Counted from the stretch's first letter, positions 15,941-26,498 are shown. The stretch is 64,000 nt of DNA from Pantoea sp. Eser (GCA_009830035.1 SZZY01000006.1:186001-250000); one strand, 5' to 3'. A program made the numbers and translations. The notes: generated by a model from the sequence alone, not told the origin.

Positions 15941-16632
15941 TCTGTGTTCCTCATTGGATTTAATAATAGAAATAGCACAGTTGATGCTTCATCAGGCCGA
16001 TTCAGCAAATATAAATGTAGCCATAAAATTTCGTCTATCAAGCTGGGAAAATAGAAAACCCCTGCCGATTTTGGTTAATTTATGGCGATTAGCTTTACTG
16101 GCTGATAAAGCTCCGCAACTAATCTTCATAACCACTGAAAAAGGTGCCATGGAAAATCAAAGGCCTTTCCAGAGAAATTGCGAACTCTATTAATCGATCT
16201 TTTTCAAAAAAAGTCCAATTGAAAACAATATAAGCGAAGCGGTGTGATAACATCGTTATACGAAACAGTTAGTGAAGATGATCAACAAACGATCAATTTC
16301 CCTAAGCGAAGCGTGAAAGGGGTTTAAAAGGGATTCAAATTTTGTAAAAAATAAGCGAAGCGTGAGTTAAGATTAAAACCAGATAAAACCTGAGCGGATT
16401 GATCAATAAATGATCAAATAGTCCTCTTATGGGTAAAAATTTATAATCAAGTAGCTAAACGCGGGACGGAAAGGCGTCTTATATAAGCGAAGCGTGAAAA
16501 ATGTTTTGTATAACGACTGGCAGATTTTTCTCGGATTAATACTAAAAATGTTTTTTTGTGTGAAAACGCACTAAACAAACAGTGAAAAGAGAGACAGCCT
16601 GGCCGGATTAGGTGATGTTACTAAAGCGTCAG
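15941..16632. other. Long AT-rich non-coding stretch between yciG and the PAS-GGDEF gene
   Basis: Nearly 700 bp without a recognisable gene. A plus-strand frame at 15954-16193 has no family resemblance and no RBS, and I regard it as chance. The repeat cluster listed separately occupies the middle. The yciG promoter (minus strand) is expected at the left end. Confidence 0.5.
16231..16497. repeat. Cluster of four TAAGCGAAGCGTGA direct repeats with interleaved TGATCAA pairs
   Basis: TAAGCGAAGCG(g)TGTGA at 16231-16247, then exact TAAGCGAAGCGTGA at 16303-16316, 16352-16365 and 16484-16497. Between copies 1 and 2, and between 3 and 4, sits an 18-bp element TGATCAAyAAAyGATCAA (16279-16296 and 16400-16417), itself two TGATCAA words 4 bp apart. 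The order is R-X-R-R-X-R in AT-rich DNA with no credible reading frame. It could be an array of protein-binding sites, or a decayed non-coding RNA or phage region. I do not recognise it. Confidence 0.6.
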
Positions 16633-17670
16633 TTATCCTCGCACCGGTTCAGGTGACGGCACGATTCGCTCTAACGAGTGTAAAGCAGCAGTGAAAACTC
16701 GGGCAGGATCGGGATAGAGCGGGTCAAATGCTACACCGCGCTTACCGCTTTTCTTAATGCGATACATAGCTTCATCCGCGCGCGCCAGGGCAGAATCAAA
16801 ATCATCTTTTTTCTGCACCTGGGTCACACCAATCGATGCACCAATCATCGCATGGCCATTGGCCATATCAAATGGCGTCAGAACCGAATCCAGACAGGCA
16901 TATGCCAGTTGTCTGACCTGCGGATTGTGCAGCGTAAACGGCATCAGCAGCACAAATTCATCCCCGCCCGGACGGCCAATAATTATCTCTGGCGGACAGA
17001 CGTCGATAAAGCGCTGGCTGAGATGGATCAGGACTTCATCGCCGCTGCGGTGACCTAAGGTATCGTTAACGTGTTTGAAATTATCTAAACCGATAAACGC
17101 GACGCACAGCGGGCCTCGGGCTTTGAGTTCGCGAAAATGACTTTGCAGCGCATGGCGATTGGTGAGCATGGTCAGCGGATCGTGCAGTGCCAGCAGCGCG
17201 AGCTGCTCCTCATACTGCTTCTCTTTGGTCATGTCGATATGGGTGCCGGTGACCTTCAGCGGCCGGCCTTGTTCATCCCACTCGCTGACCCGTCCCCGAT
17301 CCAGCACCTAGGTAATGCTGCCATTTTTAGCGATCATCCGGTGCAGCGCTTCATAATAGGGCGCTTTTCCGGCGATATGATAGTTAAACGCTTTTAATAC
17401 CTCAGCGGCATCGTCGGGATGCAGGCTCTCTTTCCAGGATTTGAAATTAGCGTCGGTTTCCTTTGGCTGAAAGCCCAGCATGGCGCCCCAGCGTCGGTTG
17501 AAGATCACCAGCTTGCCGCTGGGGATATCCAGTTGCCACAGGAAGAGGCCAGTACCATCAAGGGCTGCGTTGAGCTTGTTACGGGCGTCATGAGCTATAC
17601 GCTTCAGTCGCGCATTATGCTTTTTCAGGTTTTGTATCTGTAGTCGCAGCGCTTCTTCTGACATAGCCAT
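16633..17670 (-). pseudogene. PAS-GGDEF diguanylate cyclase with an in-frame TAG
   Basis: Cytoplasmic enzyme type that makes c-di-GMP from two GTP. From 17670: a short coiled-coil start (LRLQIQNLKKHNARLKRIAH), a PAS fold (LDGTGLFLWQLDIPSGKLVI to LHPDDAAEVLKAF), then TAG at 17308-17310 after AKNGSIT, and in the same frame VLDRGRVSEWDEQGRPLKVT. PAS_3 domains have W there (ITWVLDRG), so TGG to TAG is the simple change. The GGDEF domain keeps its core: FIGLDNFKHVNDTLGH and PGGDEF (active site), then ASIGVTQ. No RxxD inhibitory site precedes GGDEF. Read through the stop it would be 345 residues, complete. The GGDEF half could still be made from an internal start. Confidence 0.82.
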
Positions 17671-17823
17671 AACAGAGGAGTAAAAGAGGCTATTGTGCCT
17701 GTACGCACGATTCTGTAAAGGGAGGCTTATAAAACACGATTAGGCGCGGCGAATTGCAGGCTGGACAGGGTATCAGGCGGCCCGGCCCTGACGTTACAGC
17801 ATAGAGGCGGGTTCTTTTAAAGA

Positions 17824-17899
17824 TGGTGCCCGAACCCGGAATCGAACCAGGGACACGGGGATTTTCAATCCCCTGCTCTACCGACTGAGCTATTCGGGC
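17824..17899 (-). tRNA. tRNA-Phe (anticodon GAA)
   Basis: 76 nt, reading GCCCGAATAGCTCAGTCGGT on the minus strand. The acceptor stem GCCCGAA pairs with TTCGGGC and the CCA is encoded. The anticodon loop is TTGAAAA with GAA, and the T-arm carries GGTTCGATTCC. Compared with E. coli tRNA-Phe (acceptor GCCCGGA) a compensated change is seen in the acceptor stem. Confidence 0.97.
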
Positions 17900-18093
17900 A
17901 ACGGGGCGCATTAAACCAAAGCGGCCCGACAGCGTCAAACGCTTTTCAACAAAATGAATTCGACTGACAGCTTTTCCATCAAAGCGCTACCTTCCCGCCC
18001 CGCCGCTGCCGGTAAAAATCGTGCTATCGGCTGCCGAAATTTCAACCAGGATGCCCGCTGAGGCTGAATTGTGGCGCTATCAGGCCGATAAAT

Positions 18094-19445
18094 GTGACGA
18101 GACCAACACTAATAATAAGGATCACCCTGTTTTACACCATTACATCAGGAATTGCTTCCCGCCTCAGTTGGCAGAAGCGTACACACTCCGCAGCAACCCT
18201 CACCTCCCTTAACGACTCGATCGCCATGATTGAGTTCACGCCCGATGGCACCGTTATCGGCGCCAGTGCCCTGTTTCTCGACCGGATGGGCTACACGCTG
18301 GCAGAAATTGAGGACCAGCATCACAGCCTGTTCTGTACGCCGGATCAGCTGCAATCCAGAGACTACAAAGACTTCTGGCTGCGGCTGAACCGGGGCGAAA
18401 GTTTCAGCGACAAGTTTCTCCGCGTCGCCAAAAACAGCCGACCGGTGTGGCTCGAAGCCAACTATGTGCCGGTGCAGGATCGCCACGGACGGGTATTTAA
18501 AATCGTTAAGCTGGCGACTGACATCACCGGCCACATAAACGACGCACAAGAGCAGCGCGCAATGACCAATGCGATTGAGCGTTCAATGGCGGTGATCGCC
18601 TTTAACCTGAAAGGCGAAGTGCTCAAAGCCAACGACAATTTCCTTAAGACCATGGGATACCGTCGTGAGGAGATTCAGGGTGTGCACCACAGTCTGTTCT
18701 GTTCAGAAGCGATTCGTAACAGCCGCGAATACAGTGAACTCTGGCAGCAGCTGAATCGCGGTGAATTTATCTCGGGTCAGTTTCCCCGGGTGAATAAACA
18801 GGGCCGTACCGTCTGGCTGCGCGCCACCTACAATCCGGTGTTCGACGAGCAGGCAAACTGTATAAAGTGGTGAAGTTTGCCACCGACGTCACCGCCCAGG
18901 TCGAGAAGAATCAGCAGGAGCGTGAGGCGGCACAACGTGCCTATCACACTGCGCTGCAGACCAACGAAAGCACCCGCGTCGGTGTAGATGTGATCGCCAA
19001 TAGCGTGCAGACCATGAACGCGCTGGCGGGGGAACTGCAGGGAATTTCCGGGGATATCTCCGGCCTGAGCGAATCGTCCGATCGGATCGGCTTTATAGTG
19101 GAGAGCATCCGCCGCATTGCCGATCAGACCAATCTGCTGGCGCTGAATGCGGCGATTGAAGCGGCGCGAGCGGGCACCCATGGCCGCAGCTTTGCCGTGG
19201 TTGCCAACGAAGTCAGAACGCTGGCGGCCAACATCAACCGCGCCACCGCAGAGATTGAGAGCCGGGTGCAGCAAAACCAACTGCTGGCGAATAAGGCGCT
19301 GAAGGGAATTGAATCGAACCTGAAGCGTGCCGATCAGGGGGTGCAGCTGGCGCAGAAAGCGGGCGGCGTGATTGCGGAAATTCGTGAAGGCGCAACGGAT
19401 GTGGTGCGCGCCATCAGTCACGTCACCGAGACGCTGAAATCTTAA
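18094..19445 (+). pseudogene. Soluble PAS-PAS methyl-accepting chemotaxis protein, frameshifted
   Basis: BdlA/Aer-like soluble chemoreceptor: two PAS domains (SIAMIEFTPDGTVIGASALF and SMAVIAFNLKGEVLKANDNF, each with the HHSLFC motif) followed by an MCP signalling hairpin. A frameshift near 18866 (QANCIKW / [12 protein letters not shown]) separates the second PAS from the MCP part. The hairpin tip [20 protein letters not shown] is intact. The hairpin is short and there is no transmembrane segment, as in BdlA. The N-terminus before SLNDSIAMIEF is uncertain: the ATG at 18094 is only one option. With the shift repaired the product would be about 450 residues. Confidence 0.82.
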
Positions 19446-19449
19446 AATC

Positions 19450-19472
19450 AAAGGGGCCACGGCCCCTTTTAT
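19450..19472 (+). terminator. Terminator after the chemoreceptor gene
   Basis: GGGGCC, AC, GGCCCC followed by TTTTA, 6 bp after the stop at 19445. Confidence 0.85.
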
Positions 19473-19502
19473 ACTGCTGCACTTTTGTTGATTTCTTCTC
19501 TG

Positions 19503-21361
19503 CTACTTCTTCTCTGCCACCACCGGCGCTTCTGGCGCGGGCGGAATAAAGATGTGATCCAGAATGGCACGCATCACCCGTGCTGCCGTTACCCCTTCCC
19601 CACCGCCATTTTCCAGAATCAGCGTTACCGCCACTTTTGGCGCGTTAAACGGCGCAAACGCGGTATAGAAAATGTGGTCACGCAGCCGGACCGGGATCAT
19701 TTTGGCGTTATAGGTCTGATTCTGTCGAAGACCAAACACCTGCGAGGTGCCACTTTTCGCTGCGATGCCATTAAGGTGCGGTATGAAAATATTTATAACC
19801 GGTGCCGTTAGGCGCATTCGCCATACCAAACATCGCGTGGCGCACCAGTGACCAGTATGGCTAATGCGGATCGCCAATCTGCACCGCCGGCTGTTTTGGT
19901 TGGTAGTTCTCAACCTAGTTACCGCGCTGCGCTTTCTGCAGCAGGTGCGGCGCAATCACCCGACCGTTATTGATCAACGCCACCATCGCTTTCTCCATCT
20001 GAATCGGCGTCGCGATCCAGTAGCCCTGACCGATGCCGACTGAAATGGTGTCGCCCTGATACCAGGCTTTTTTGTGCACCTTCTGCTTCCACTCGCGGCT
20101 CGGCAGTAAGCCGTTGTACTCTTCATTCAGGTCGATGCCGGTCGATTTGCCGTAACCAAACTGACTGAGCATGGTGTGGATACGGTCGATGCCCATCATG
20201 AACGCCACCTGATAGAAGAAGGTATCCGCAGACTCCTCAATCGCCCGCGTGACATCCAGCATGCCGTGGCCAGTTTTTTTCCAGTCGCGATAGCGGCGAT
20301 CGGTGCCCAGCAGCGTCCAGGTGGGCGCGCCAAAGAACTGCGACTGCGGCGTAATCACATGGGTCAGCAGCGCGGACATAGCCATATAGGGCTTCACCGT
20401 CGAGGCTGGAGGATAGAGGCACTGGGTAACGGGATTGATCAGCGGCAGATTCTTATCCTGCAGCAGCGATTTGTAGGCCTGATAGCTGATGCCTTTCACA
20501 AACGGATTGGGGTCGTAGCTGGGACTGGAGACCATCGCCAGCACCGAACCGTCATGCGGATCCTCAATCAGCAGCGCCGCACGCTGGCCCGCCAGCAGGC
20601 TTTCGGCGTACTGCTGCAGATGCAGATCCAGCGTCAGGGTGAGGTTTTTCCCGGCCACCGGCGGTACCTCTTTCAGCACCCGCACGATACGGCCGTGTTT
20701 ATCCGCTTCCACTTCCTGATAGCCCGGCTTACCGTGCAGCAGGGTTTCGTAATAGCCTTCAATGCCCTGTTTACCGATGTTGTGTTCAGCGGCATAGTTC
20801 TCGGCGATGCCCGCCGCATTCAGCCGTTTGTAGTCGTTATCATTGATTTTCGATACATAACCGAGCACTTGCGCCAGATCAGCACCGTAGGGATATTCAC
20901 GATCCTGATAAATTTCGATGCTGGCACCGCTAAAACGAAACTGGTTAACCGCGAAGCGGGCTACCTGCTCCTCGCTCAGCTCCTCTTTCAGCACCACCGG
21001 CTTGTAGCGGCTGGTCTGTTTTAACGCATGCTGGAAGGTCTCAATCTCATCGGGAGTCAGGTTAAGGATTGGCGTCAGCGCCCGCATCGTGGCCTGCATA
21101 TCGGTGATATTATACGGCGTCAGAGTGATGGCGTACCAGCGCGATCCCGTTGCGGTCATAAATCAGTCCGCGCGTCGGGGCGATGGGGATCATTTTGATG
21201 TCGTTCTGGTTGGATTGGGTCTGATAGTAGCTGTGGTCGCGCACCTGCAGGCGATACAGGTTCACAGCAAGAATAGTGAAGCAGAGACAGACCAGAGCAA
21301 AAGCCACCGTCGCGCGACGGGCAAACAGTTTCTCTTCAGCGTCGAAATTACGAAAATTCAT
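19503..21361 (-). pseudogene. PBP2-type peptidoglycan transpeptidase, second copy (mrdA paralogue)
   Basis: Class B penicillin-binding protein of the elongation type: N-terminal membrane anchor (FALVCLCFTILAVNLYRLQV), dimerisation region, then a transpeptidase domain with active-site PPASTVKPY (S-x-x-K), the ESADTFFYQ block (SxD in place of SxN, as in MrdA) and KSGTSQVFG. Damage: a frameshift near 21130-21160 (RHHSDAV / SRWYAITLTPY), TAG near 19915 (KAQRGN*VENYQ), a stop near 19862 (DPH*PYWS) and a shift near 19790. It lies next to deoD, not in the mrdAB-rodA cluster, so it is probably an extra copy similar in concept to the acid-specific PBP2 of Salmonella, rather than the essential MrdA. 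That would explain why its loss is tolerated. Confidence 0.82.
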
Positions 21362-21397
21362 CAGGCTGCAGGCGGGAACGTTAACCCGCCGGGTGAA

Positions 21398-22108
21398 TTA
21401 ATCCCCCAGCAGCACCGACTCCAGCGCAATTTTAATCATGTCGTTGAAGGTGGTCTGACGTTCAGCCGCAGTGGTCTGCTCGTGGGTACGGATAGGTCCG
21501 ATACGGTGCAGATGGTCAGCGCTTTAGCACCGAACTCTGCCGCCACACCGTGGATGCCAGCCGCTTCCATCTCTACGACGAGGATGCCATATTTTTCCAT
21601 CACATCGAACATCTGCGGATCCGGGGTGTAGAACAGATCGGCAGAGAAGATATTACCGACGCGGGCTTCAACACCCAGATTTTTGGCCGCATCGACGGCG
21701 TTACGCACCATATCGAAATCAGCAATCGCCGCGAAATCGTGATCTTTGAAACGCATACGGTTTACTCTGGAATCGGTGCAGGCACCCATACCAATCACGA
21801 TGTCGCGCAGTTTGACATCTGCACGGACCGCGCCACAGGAACCTACACGAATGATCTTCTTCACACCGAAGTCGATGATCAGCTCTTTGGTGTAGTTCGA
21901 GCAGGAAGGAATGCCCATGCCGTGGCCCATTACCGAGACTTTACGGCCTTTGTAGGTGCCGGTGTAGCCCAGCATGCCGCGCACATTGTTCACTTCAACC
22001 GGGTTTTCCAGGAAGGTTTCTGCAATGTGTTTCGCACAGCGGGTCGCCCGGCATCAGAACGACGTCAGCGAAATCACCCATTTCTGCATTAATATGCGGA
22101 GTTGCCAT
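21398..22108 (-). pseudogene. deoD: Purine nucleoside phosphorylase, frameshifted at both ends
   Basis: DeoD phosphorolyses purine (deoxy)nucleosides in the cytoplasm as a hexamer. From ATG 22108 the frame reads [20 protein letters not shown], then shifts by one near 22045 ([16 protein letters not shown]). The middle is nearly identical to E. coli ([44 protein letters not shown]). A second 1-bp loss near 21490 spoils [20 protein letters not shown] before the end ALESVLLGD at 21398. Length is normal (237 codons). The last gene of the deo operon, 29 bp after deoB. The two single-base shifts are also what sequencing error would give. Confidence 0.88.
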
Positions 22109-22137
22109 TGTTACTTTATTCTTGTTAAATCGCTGAT

Positions 22138-23364
22138 TTACAGCATGTTCTTGCCATAATCCATGTCGGACAGGCCAAAATAGTGTGCAATTGTCTGACC
22201 AATATCGGCGAAGGTTTCGCGATAACCGAGTGAACCCGGCTCAACTTTCGGTCCGTAAATCAGAATCGGAATGTGCTCACGGGTATGTTCGGTGCCTTTC
22301 CAGGTCGGATCGCAGCCGTGGTCAGCGGTCAGGATCAGAATGTCATCCTCACCCACCAGTTCCATCAGCTCCGGCAGGCGGCGGTCAAACAGTTCCAGTC
22401 CGCCAGCATAACCGGCGACATCACGGCGATGTCCCCAGGTCGAGTCGAAGTCGACAAAGTTAGTGAAGACAATCGAGTGATCCGGCGCGATTTTCATTTC
22501 CTGAATCTTGGCGTCAAACAGCGCATCCAGTCCGGTCGCTTTGACCTTTTTGGTGATGCCCTGCTCGGCATAGGTATCCGCGATTTTACCCACCGAAATC
22601 ACCTGACCGCCCTTCTCATCCACCAGCTTTTTCAGCATGGTGGCTGATGGCGGCCCAACCGCCAGATCGTGACGGTTACCGGTACGTTCGAAGTGACCGG
22701 CTTTGTCGCCGACAAACGGACGGGCGATAACGCGGCCAATAATGTTGTAGCCGCCTTCCGTCAGCTCTTCGCGGGCGATTTGGCGCAGCGCATAGAGGCG
22801 ATCCAGACCAAAGGTCTCTTCATGGCAGGCAATCTGGAATACCAAATCCGCTGAGGTGTAGAAAATGGGCTTGCCGGTTTTCATGTGCTCTTCACCCAGC
22901 TGATCGAGAATCACCGTCCCTGAAGAATGGCAGTTACCGAGATAGCCCGGCAGCTCAGCGCGCTCCACCAGCTTATCGAGCAGTTCCTCCGGGAAACTGT
23001 TCTCCTGATCGCTGAAGTAGCCCCAGTCAAACAGCACCGGTACCCCGGCGATTTCCCAGTGGCCTGACGGCGTATCTTTGCCTGACGAAATTTCGCTGGC
23101 GTAAGCGTAAGCGCAGGCGATCTTCGCGTTCGGGTCGAGACCCGCCGGGAAGCGGCCGGTCGAAAGCTCTGCAGCCTTACCCAGACCCAACGCGGTCATA
23201 TTAGGCAGATGTAAGGGCCCTTTACGGCCTTTGTCCGCTTCACCGTTGAAACAGGCTTCAGCGATGTGGCCGAGCGTATCTGAACCTGCGTCACCGAATT
23301 TATCGGCATCTTTACTGGAGCCGATCCCGAAGGAGTCGAGAACCATAATAAAAGCACGTTTCAT
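22138..23364 (-). CDS. deoB: Phosphopentomutase
   Basis: 408 residues from the ATG at 23364 ([20 protein letters not shown]). Interconverts (deoxy)ribose 1- and 5-phosphates. Alkaline phosphatase-superfamily metal ligands are visible: DSFGIG near the start and [20 protein letters not shown] near the end, plus [10 protein letters not shown] holding the phosphorylated Thr. The length matches E. coli DeoB (407). A longer reading upstream of 23364 lacks homology. The gene is intact between a deleted deoA and a frameshifted deoD, so deoB function may be selected independently. Confidence 0.95.
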   Translation of the reverse strand: MKRAFIMVLDSFGIGSSKDADKFGDAGSDTLGHIAEACFNGEADKGRKGPLHLPNMTALGLGKAAELSTGRFPAGLDPNAKIACAYAYASEISSGKDTPSGHWEIAGVPVLFDWGYFSDQENSFPEELLDKLVERAELPGYLGNCHSSGTVILDQLGEEHMKTGKPIFYTSADLVFQIACHEETFGLDRLYALRQIAREELTEGGYNIIGRVIARPFVGDKAGHFERTGNRHDLAVGPPSATMLKKLVDEKGGQVISVGKIADTYAEQGITKKVKATGLDALFDAKIQEMKIAPDHSIVFTNFVDFDSTWGHRRDVAGYAGGLELFDRRLPELMELVGEDDILILTADHGCDPTWKGTEHTREHIPILIYGPKVEPGSLGYRETFADIGQTIAHYFGLSDMDYGKNML

Positions 23365-23458
23365 GCAAGTCTCCTGCGCAATGGCGCGTGACAAGTCAAA
23401 AAAAGCGATCAGATCAGCATACCCGAATGCGTTGCTGCTGGCACCGGTTACTGCCCGG

Positions 23459-24605
23459 TTAACTGACATCGCTCACACGACGATAGACCACTGGCGTAGC
23501 GGCCGGTGCGGTATCGCCGGTCACCAGCGCGGCTTTGACCGCGGCGGCGGCCTGTTGCCATTGCGCTTCGTTGCTGGCGTGGATAATCGCCAGCGGGCGC
23601 AGGCAGATAGGCATCGTAGCGCTCGACAAAATCGGCCGGCCCGTTCTGCGCCGCCACCATGCGGGCAAAAATATCTGCCGCCCTGCCGTTATCCAGCACC
23701 TTCATCAGCTGCTGCCGCGCCTCGGTCTCACTGGCGGCCAGCTTACCGGAAATCAGCATTTCGCTGCACAGCGCCAGCGTCACTTCCAGCAGGCGCGGGT
23801 TACGCTGTTCACCGGTCAGGAAGCGCACCGCTTCCCGCACTTCCAGCGCGTTACCGGCTGACGAAGCCAGCACCTGATTCATATCGGTGAGCAGCGCGGT
23901 AGTCTGGCAGCCGGCACCGTTGGCTACGCCAACAATCGACTGCGCCAGATCCTCTGAGGCTTCATAGGTCGGCATAAAGGCGCCTGAGCCCACTTTGACA
24001 TCAATCACCAGCGCATCCAGCCCTTCCGCCAGTTTCTTCGCCAGAATCGAGGCGGTAATCAGCGGGATCGAGTCTACGGTGGCGGTAATGTCACGCTTGG
24101 CGTAGAAGCGTTTGTCCGCCGGGGCGAGTGAATTGGTCCGGCCGATAATCGCCACCCCGACCTGTTTGATGATCTCCCGGAAGCGGTCGTCGCTGGGGAA
24201 GATGTCGAAGCCCGGAATCGCTTCCAGCTTATCCAGCGTGCCGCCGGTATGGCCCAGGCCACGGCCGGAAATCATCGGAATATAACCACCGCACGCGGCC
24301 ACCATCGGTCCGAGCATCAGCGACGTGACATCGCCAACGCCGCCGGTCGAATGCTTATCCACCACCGGCCCATTCAGATTGAGCGATTTCCAGTTCAGCA
24401 CGGTACCGGAATTCCGCATCGCCATGGTCAGCGCCACGCGCTCAGGCAGCGTCATGTCATGAAAATAGATGGTCATGGCCAGCGCGGCAATCTGGCCTTC
24501 AGAGACGCTGTTATCACGGACGCCGTTGATGAAGAAGCGGATTTCAACGTCAGTCAGCGCGTGACCGTCACGTTTTTTGCAAATAATTTCTTGTGGCAGG
24601 AACAA
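23459..24605 (-). pseudogene. deoA: Thymidine phosphorylase with an internal deletion
   Basis: DeoA releases thymine and deoxyribose 1-phosphate. ATG 24605 gives [20 protein letters not shown]; the phosphate loop and family signature ([20 protein letters not shown]) are intact. After [11 protein letters not shown] (about 23605) the text jumps, in another frame, to [20 protein letters not shown] and the normal end [10 protein letters not shown]. coli DeoA has about 60 residues between these points (GGGRR and the TDMARLGD segment), which are missing here. About 382 codons remain of 440. The lost segment is part of the C-terminal beta/alpha domain, so the enzyme is probably inactive. Confidence 0.88.
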
Positions 24606-24671
24606 GGTAGCCCCCTTGGCTCAGGGAAATGCGGTGTGACAGAGGCGGTCAGTGACCGCCGCAGGATAAAT

Positions 24672-25455
24672 TTAATAACCGGCTTTGCTGGTTTCGCTGT
24701 GATGACCCAAGGTATTCAGCAGACTCGCCAGCAGGCTTGATGCGCCAAAGCGGAAGTGACGCGCATCGGCCCACTCCTCACCCAGCGTATCTTCCGCCAG
24801 TTGCAGATAGGATGGCGGCATCTTCAGCGGTGCGTACGCCACCCGCCGGTTTGAAACCGACCTGCTGACTGACGCCTTTATCGCGGATGACGCTCATCAT
24901 GATCTGCGCCACCTCAGGCGTGGCGTTGACCGGCACCTTACCGGTTGAGGTTTTGATTAAGTCAGCACCGGCATCGATAGCGATTTCAGACGCCTGACGG
25001 ATCAGCGCTTCCTGTTTCAGTTCACCGGTTTCAATAATCACTTTCAGCAGTACGTTGGCCTCAGCACAGGCCGTCTTACAGGCTTTCACCAGATCAAAAA
25101 CGACCTGACTGTTACCGGCGATCAGCGCGCGGTACGGGAACACCACATCCACTTCATCGGCACCGTAGGCGATAGCGGCGCGGGTTTCAGCCAGCACAAT
25201 AATCTCAATGTCGTCATTGCCGTGCGGGAAATTGGTCACCGTGGCGATGCGGATCTCCGGCGTACCCTGCTCGCGCAGCGTTTTACGCGCAATCGGAATA
25301 AAGCGCGGATAGATGCAGATAGCTGCGGTGTTACCCACCGGGGATTTCGCCTGATGACAAAGCGCGATCACTTTTTCATCGGTGTCGTCGTCATTCAGCG
25401 TGGTTAAATCCATCATTTTCAGGACACGCAGGGCTTGCTGTTTGATATCGGTCAT
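24672..25455 (-). pseudogene. deoC: Deoxyribose-phosphate aldolase, 1-bp frameshift near the C-terminus
   Basis: Class I aldolase splitting deoxyribose 5-phosphate to acetaldehyde and glyceraldehyde 3-phosphate. ATG 25455 gives [20 protein letters not shown]; the Schiff-base lysine in LIKTSTGK and the second lysine in QVGFKPAGG are present. Near 24815 an extra base turns [13 protein letters not shown] into AAILSATGG. The other frame then continues cleanly to [20 protein letters not shown] and the DeoC C-terminal Tyr before the stop at 24672. The C-terminal Tyr is needed for catalysis in E. coli DeoC, so the shifted product would be impaired. First gene of the deo operon. Confidence 0.88.
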
Positions 25456-25503
25456 GAGGCTCTCCAAAGGATCGAGGTGCGATCCACCGGCTGGCCGACG
25501 GAA

Positions 25504-25519
25504 TGTTATAATAATAACA
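25504..25519. promoter_or_regulatory. DeoR-type operator upstream of deoC
   Basis: TGTTATAATAATAACA: the arms TGTTA and TAACA match the E. coli DeoR operator TGTTAGAATTCTAACA with the same 16-bp length. It sits 49 bp before the deoC start. Confidence 0.75.
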
Positions 25520-25534
25520 CTATCAGGCCTGTTA

Positions 25535-25550
25535 TGTGCCAGCAGTCACA
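25535..25550. promoter_or_regulatory. CRP-type site upstream of deoC
   Basis: TGTGCCAGCAGTCACA fits TGTGA-N6-TCACA with one mismatch, and lies 16 bp upstream of the DeoR-type operator. In E. coli deoP2 is controlled by CRP, CytR and DeoR. A further degenerate match, TGTTACCATTATCACA, stands at 25645-25660 and could be a second CRP or DeoR site. Confidence 0.6.
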
Positions 25551-25685
25551 TCTAAATAAGAAAATGATGCAATTCCACCACGCTTACCGTGATAAGAATC
25601 GCATATAACGCCATTAACAGCCCACTATACGCCAGTCAGCAAAATGTTACCATTATCACATTTAGTCGCACGAGCTGGCGCCAGA

Positions 25686-26498
25686 TTAAAGCTTAGCGGG
25701 TTCATTACGGATGGCAGGAAAAGCGGGATCGAGCTGAAACAGCTGCTGGCTGTGAGGCCACAGCGCCTCGGCAATCACTTCTGGCGGCTCGTCGCGCAGG
25801 GTGCAGAGCGTCTCCCACACCTGGCGCGCCCGTTCAGGCCGATTGGGCTGCCCCTGAAAGCCTTTTAACGGCATATCCGGCGCATCCGTTTCCAGCAGCA
25901 ATGAGGAAAGCGGCAGCTGTGCCAGCGTCTGGCGGATTTTGCTGGCGCGCTCATAGGTGATGGTGCCGCCGACGCCAATCGCATAGCCGAGCTTAATAAA
26001 CGCCTGCGCCTGTTGCAGACTGCCCGCGAAGCCATGTACCACACCGCGGCGCGGCAGATCGTGGCGACGCAGATGCTGGGCCAGTTTGTCATGGGTACGA
26101 CGCGAGTGCAGGATCACCGGCAGATCATAGCGTTTCGCCAGCTTAAGCTGGGCATCAAGAAAGCGTTGTTGCTTATCAAACTGCGAATCGTCGCGGTAGA
26201 GATCCAGCCCGATCTCGCCGATCGCCACCAGCTTACGCGGTCGCTGCTTAAGCTTCTGCTCCAGCTGATCGAGATGTGTCTCCTGATGTGCTTCTATGGC
26301 GATCGGATGCAGCCCGAGCGCGGCGTAGAGCGCAGCATGGCCGGCCGCCAGCTCGCACACCCGGCTGAATCGACTGGCATCAATCGCCGGGATGATGATC
26401 TTTTCTACGCCAGCCGCCGCAGCTCGCGCCAGGCTGGCGACGGTATCGACCTCAAACGGCGGGAAATCAAAATGACAGTGGGTATCGATAAACTTCAT
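25686..26498 (-). CDS. yjjV: TatD-family metal-dependent hydrolase YjjV
   Basis: 270 residues. The TatD barrel metal ligands are all visible: HCH at residues 7-9, GEIGLD, LHSRR, VHGFAGS and ETDAPD. The family comprises metal-dependent nucleases and related hydrolases; the role of YjjV is not settled. Its start overlaps the yjjU stop by 4 bp, the classic coupling of this pair. In E. coli yjjW and yjjI lie between yjjV and deoC; here they are absent and the deo promoter follows directly. Intact. Confidence 0.92.
   Translation of the reverse strand: MKFIDTHCHFDFPPFEVDTVASLARAAAAGVEKIIIPAIDASRFSRVCELAAGHAALYAALGLHPIAIEAHQETHLDQLEQKLKQRPRKLVAIGEIGLDLYRDDSQFDKQQRFLDAQLKLAKRYDLPVILHSRRTHDKLAQHLRRHDLPRRGVVHGFAGSLQQAQAFIKLGYAIGVGGTITYERASKIRQTLAQLPLSSLLLETDAPDMPLKGFQGQPNRPERARQVWETLCTLRDEPPEVIAEALWPHSQQLFQLDPAFPAIRNEPAKL

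Noticed and set aside
15954..16193. Small plus-strand gene of 79 codons
   Set aside because: No RBS, no family resemblance, and the region is AT-rich non-coding DNA.
16231..16497. CRISPR array
   Set aside because: The repeats are only 14 bp, spacing ranges from about 35 to 118 bp, two different motifs alternate, and there are no cas genes.
16633..17670. Two separate genes (a PAS protein and a GGDEF protein)
   Set aside because: Both parts are in the same frame, separated by a single TAG inside a continuous PAS domain, with no RBS or start codon at the break.
19503..21361. The essential mrdA itself
   Set aside because: It lacks the rod/rlpA/dacA neighbourhood and carries several lesions; an extra copy is more likely, though this depends on finding mrdA elsewhere.
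22138..23469. Longer deoB starting at 23469
   Set aside because: The extra 35 residues have no DeoB homology; the conserved start [15 protein letters not shown] is at 23364.
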